Assembly: GCF_000264055.1 (NCBI RefSeq)
Contig: NZ_AJXL01000037.1
Location: 1 to 34,697, forward strand
Direction: 5' to 3'
DNA: 34,697 nt
Source: Flavobacterium sp. ACAM 123
GTDB lineage: Bacteria > Bacteroidota > Bacteroidia > Flavobacteriales > Flavobacteriaceae
Position 1 is the stretch's first letter. The number at the start of each line of letters is the position of its first letter. A model generated the notes under the pieces. It was given only the letters and a program-made list of their open reading frames with translations, was not told the origin of the DNA and did not search any database. Below, one piece after another: positions 34,360 to 34,697 of this stretch. Position numbers and translations under genes: made by a program.

Positions 34360-34697
34360 ATGAACTTCAGTTCAGACCCCATAAACACACTCGAAAATCT
34401 TAGTGCCAAGAACAAAACCAAGAGTATTTCTATTTACTTGGTGTTGATTCTGGCTATACTCCTCTTTCTGGCGCTGTTGCCTGTCATCAAAATAGACATC
34501 AGCAGTCAGAGTCGCGGTATGATACGATCAACTACAGATAATGTACCCCTTACTAGTTTAGTCAATGGTAAGGTTACTTTTGTCCAGCTTAAAAATAATC
34601 AGGTAGTACAACAAGGTGATACACTCGTACGACTTACACAAGAAAATCTTGATACAGAGAAAGCTACTAATCAGGATCTAGCAATAGATTTACAGGG
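34360..34697 (+). CDS. HlyD-family membrane-fusion protein, bacteriocin exporter adaptor (partial, runs off the end)
   Basis: 112 residues are visible. A cytosolic N-terminus (MNFSSDPINTLENLSAKNK) is followed by one membrane helix (ISIYLVLILAILLFLALLPV), the VKIDISSQSRGMIRS-type entry to the barrel-sandwich domain, LVNGKVTFVQLKNNQVVQQG (the lipoyl-like hairpin with the VxQGDxL motif) and the start of the coiled coil. The family joins a C39 peptidase-ABC transporter to an outer-membrane channel and exports double-glycine peptides. The ABC gene is expected just beyond the window. Confidence 0.88.
   Translation, partial: MNFSSDPINTLENLSAKNKTKSISIYLVLILAILLFLALLPVIKIDISSQSRGMIRSTTDNVPLTSLVNGKVTFVQLKNNQVVQQGDTLVRLTQENLDTEKATNQDLAIDLQ

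Noticed and set aside
1..34697. tRNA, rRNA, CRISPR arrays, insertion sequences, phage genes
   Set aside because: Looked for by eye on both strands; no cloverleaf, no regular repeat-spacer array and no transposase or integrase frame was seen.

Overview
The window reads as chromosomal DNA of a flavobacterium (Bacteroidota), most likely the genus Flavobacterium. It is AT-rich, has A-rich rather than Shine-Dalgarno-like translation start regions, and uses TAnnTTTG-type -7 boxes. The gene set is typical: a TonB-dependent receptor with a carboxypeptidase-like N-terminal domain, many lipoproteins, a PhoBR pair, and class I lanthipeptide enzymes of the Bacteroidota type. This assignment is inference from content; no rRNA or other marker gene lies in the window.

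Left half, 1-18.2 kb: phosphate acquisition, with a housekeeping and inorganic-carbon insert. A surface lipoprotein and a TonB-dependent receptor (minus strand) are divergent from a PhoB-type response regulator and a PhoR-type kinase. Then come an SbtA-like bicarbonate permease, a frameshifted tsaC/Sua5 gene, a small conserved protein, a LysR regulator and a broken terC remnant. Next is a long plus-strand Pho block: two OprP-like porins, pstS, pstC, pstA, pstB and phoU. Five promoters (lipoprotein, TonB receptor, porin 1, porin 2, pstS) share one layout that I read directly: up to three 5-bp direct repeats of the form (T/A/G)TAAC every 11 bp, then exactly 10 bp, then a TAnnTTTG-like -7 box. 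pstC carries the same repeats, further from its best -7 box. This looks like the Flavobacterium Pho box. It would let one response regulator control outer-membrane entry (TonB receptor, porins), periplasmic capture (PstS) and inner-membrane import (PstCAB), with PhoU as negative feedback. PstC also carries a PstS-like segment in its first periplasmic loop.

Middle, 18.2-22.9 kb: a MurG-like glycosyltransferase and a 1144-residue outer-membrane-type protein, both minus strand.

Right third, 22.9-34.7 kb: a peptide and bacteriocin island. It contains (i) a lipoprotein pair whose first member is frameshifted; (ii) a minus-strand RiPP operon with a 58-residue precursor peptide that I found outside the longer ORFs, a subtilisin-like lipoprotein protease and a split class I lanthipeptide dehydratase (LanB N- and C-parts), with no cyclase and no Cys in the precursor; (iii) a TPR-transmembrane-AraC regulator, frameshifted in an A8 run; (iv) two double-glycine-leader bacteriocin-like peptides of 54 and 58 residues flanking a 34-residue membrane peptide, then a strong terminator and the start of an HlyD-type export gene that runs off the window. 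Units (i), (ii) and (iv) are preceded by the same GGAATTC-CGT-GAATTCC-type palindrome, and for (i) and (iv) also by a nearly identical promoter with identical spacing. I propose that the TPR-AraC protein encoded between them controls all three as one regulon.

Four genes (tsaC, terC, the first island lipoprotein, the TPR-AraC regulator) look broken by single-base indels, three of them in or beside homopolymer runs. Sequencing error, strand-slippage phase variation and real decay all remain possible.
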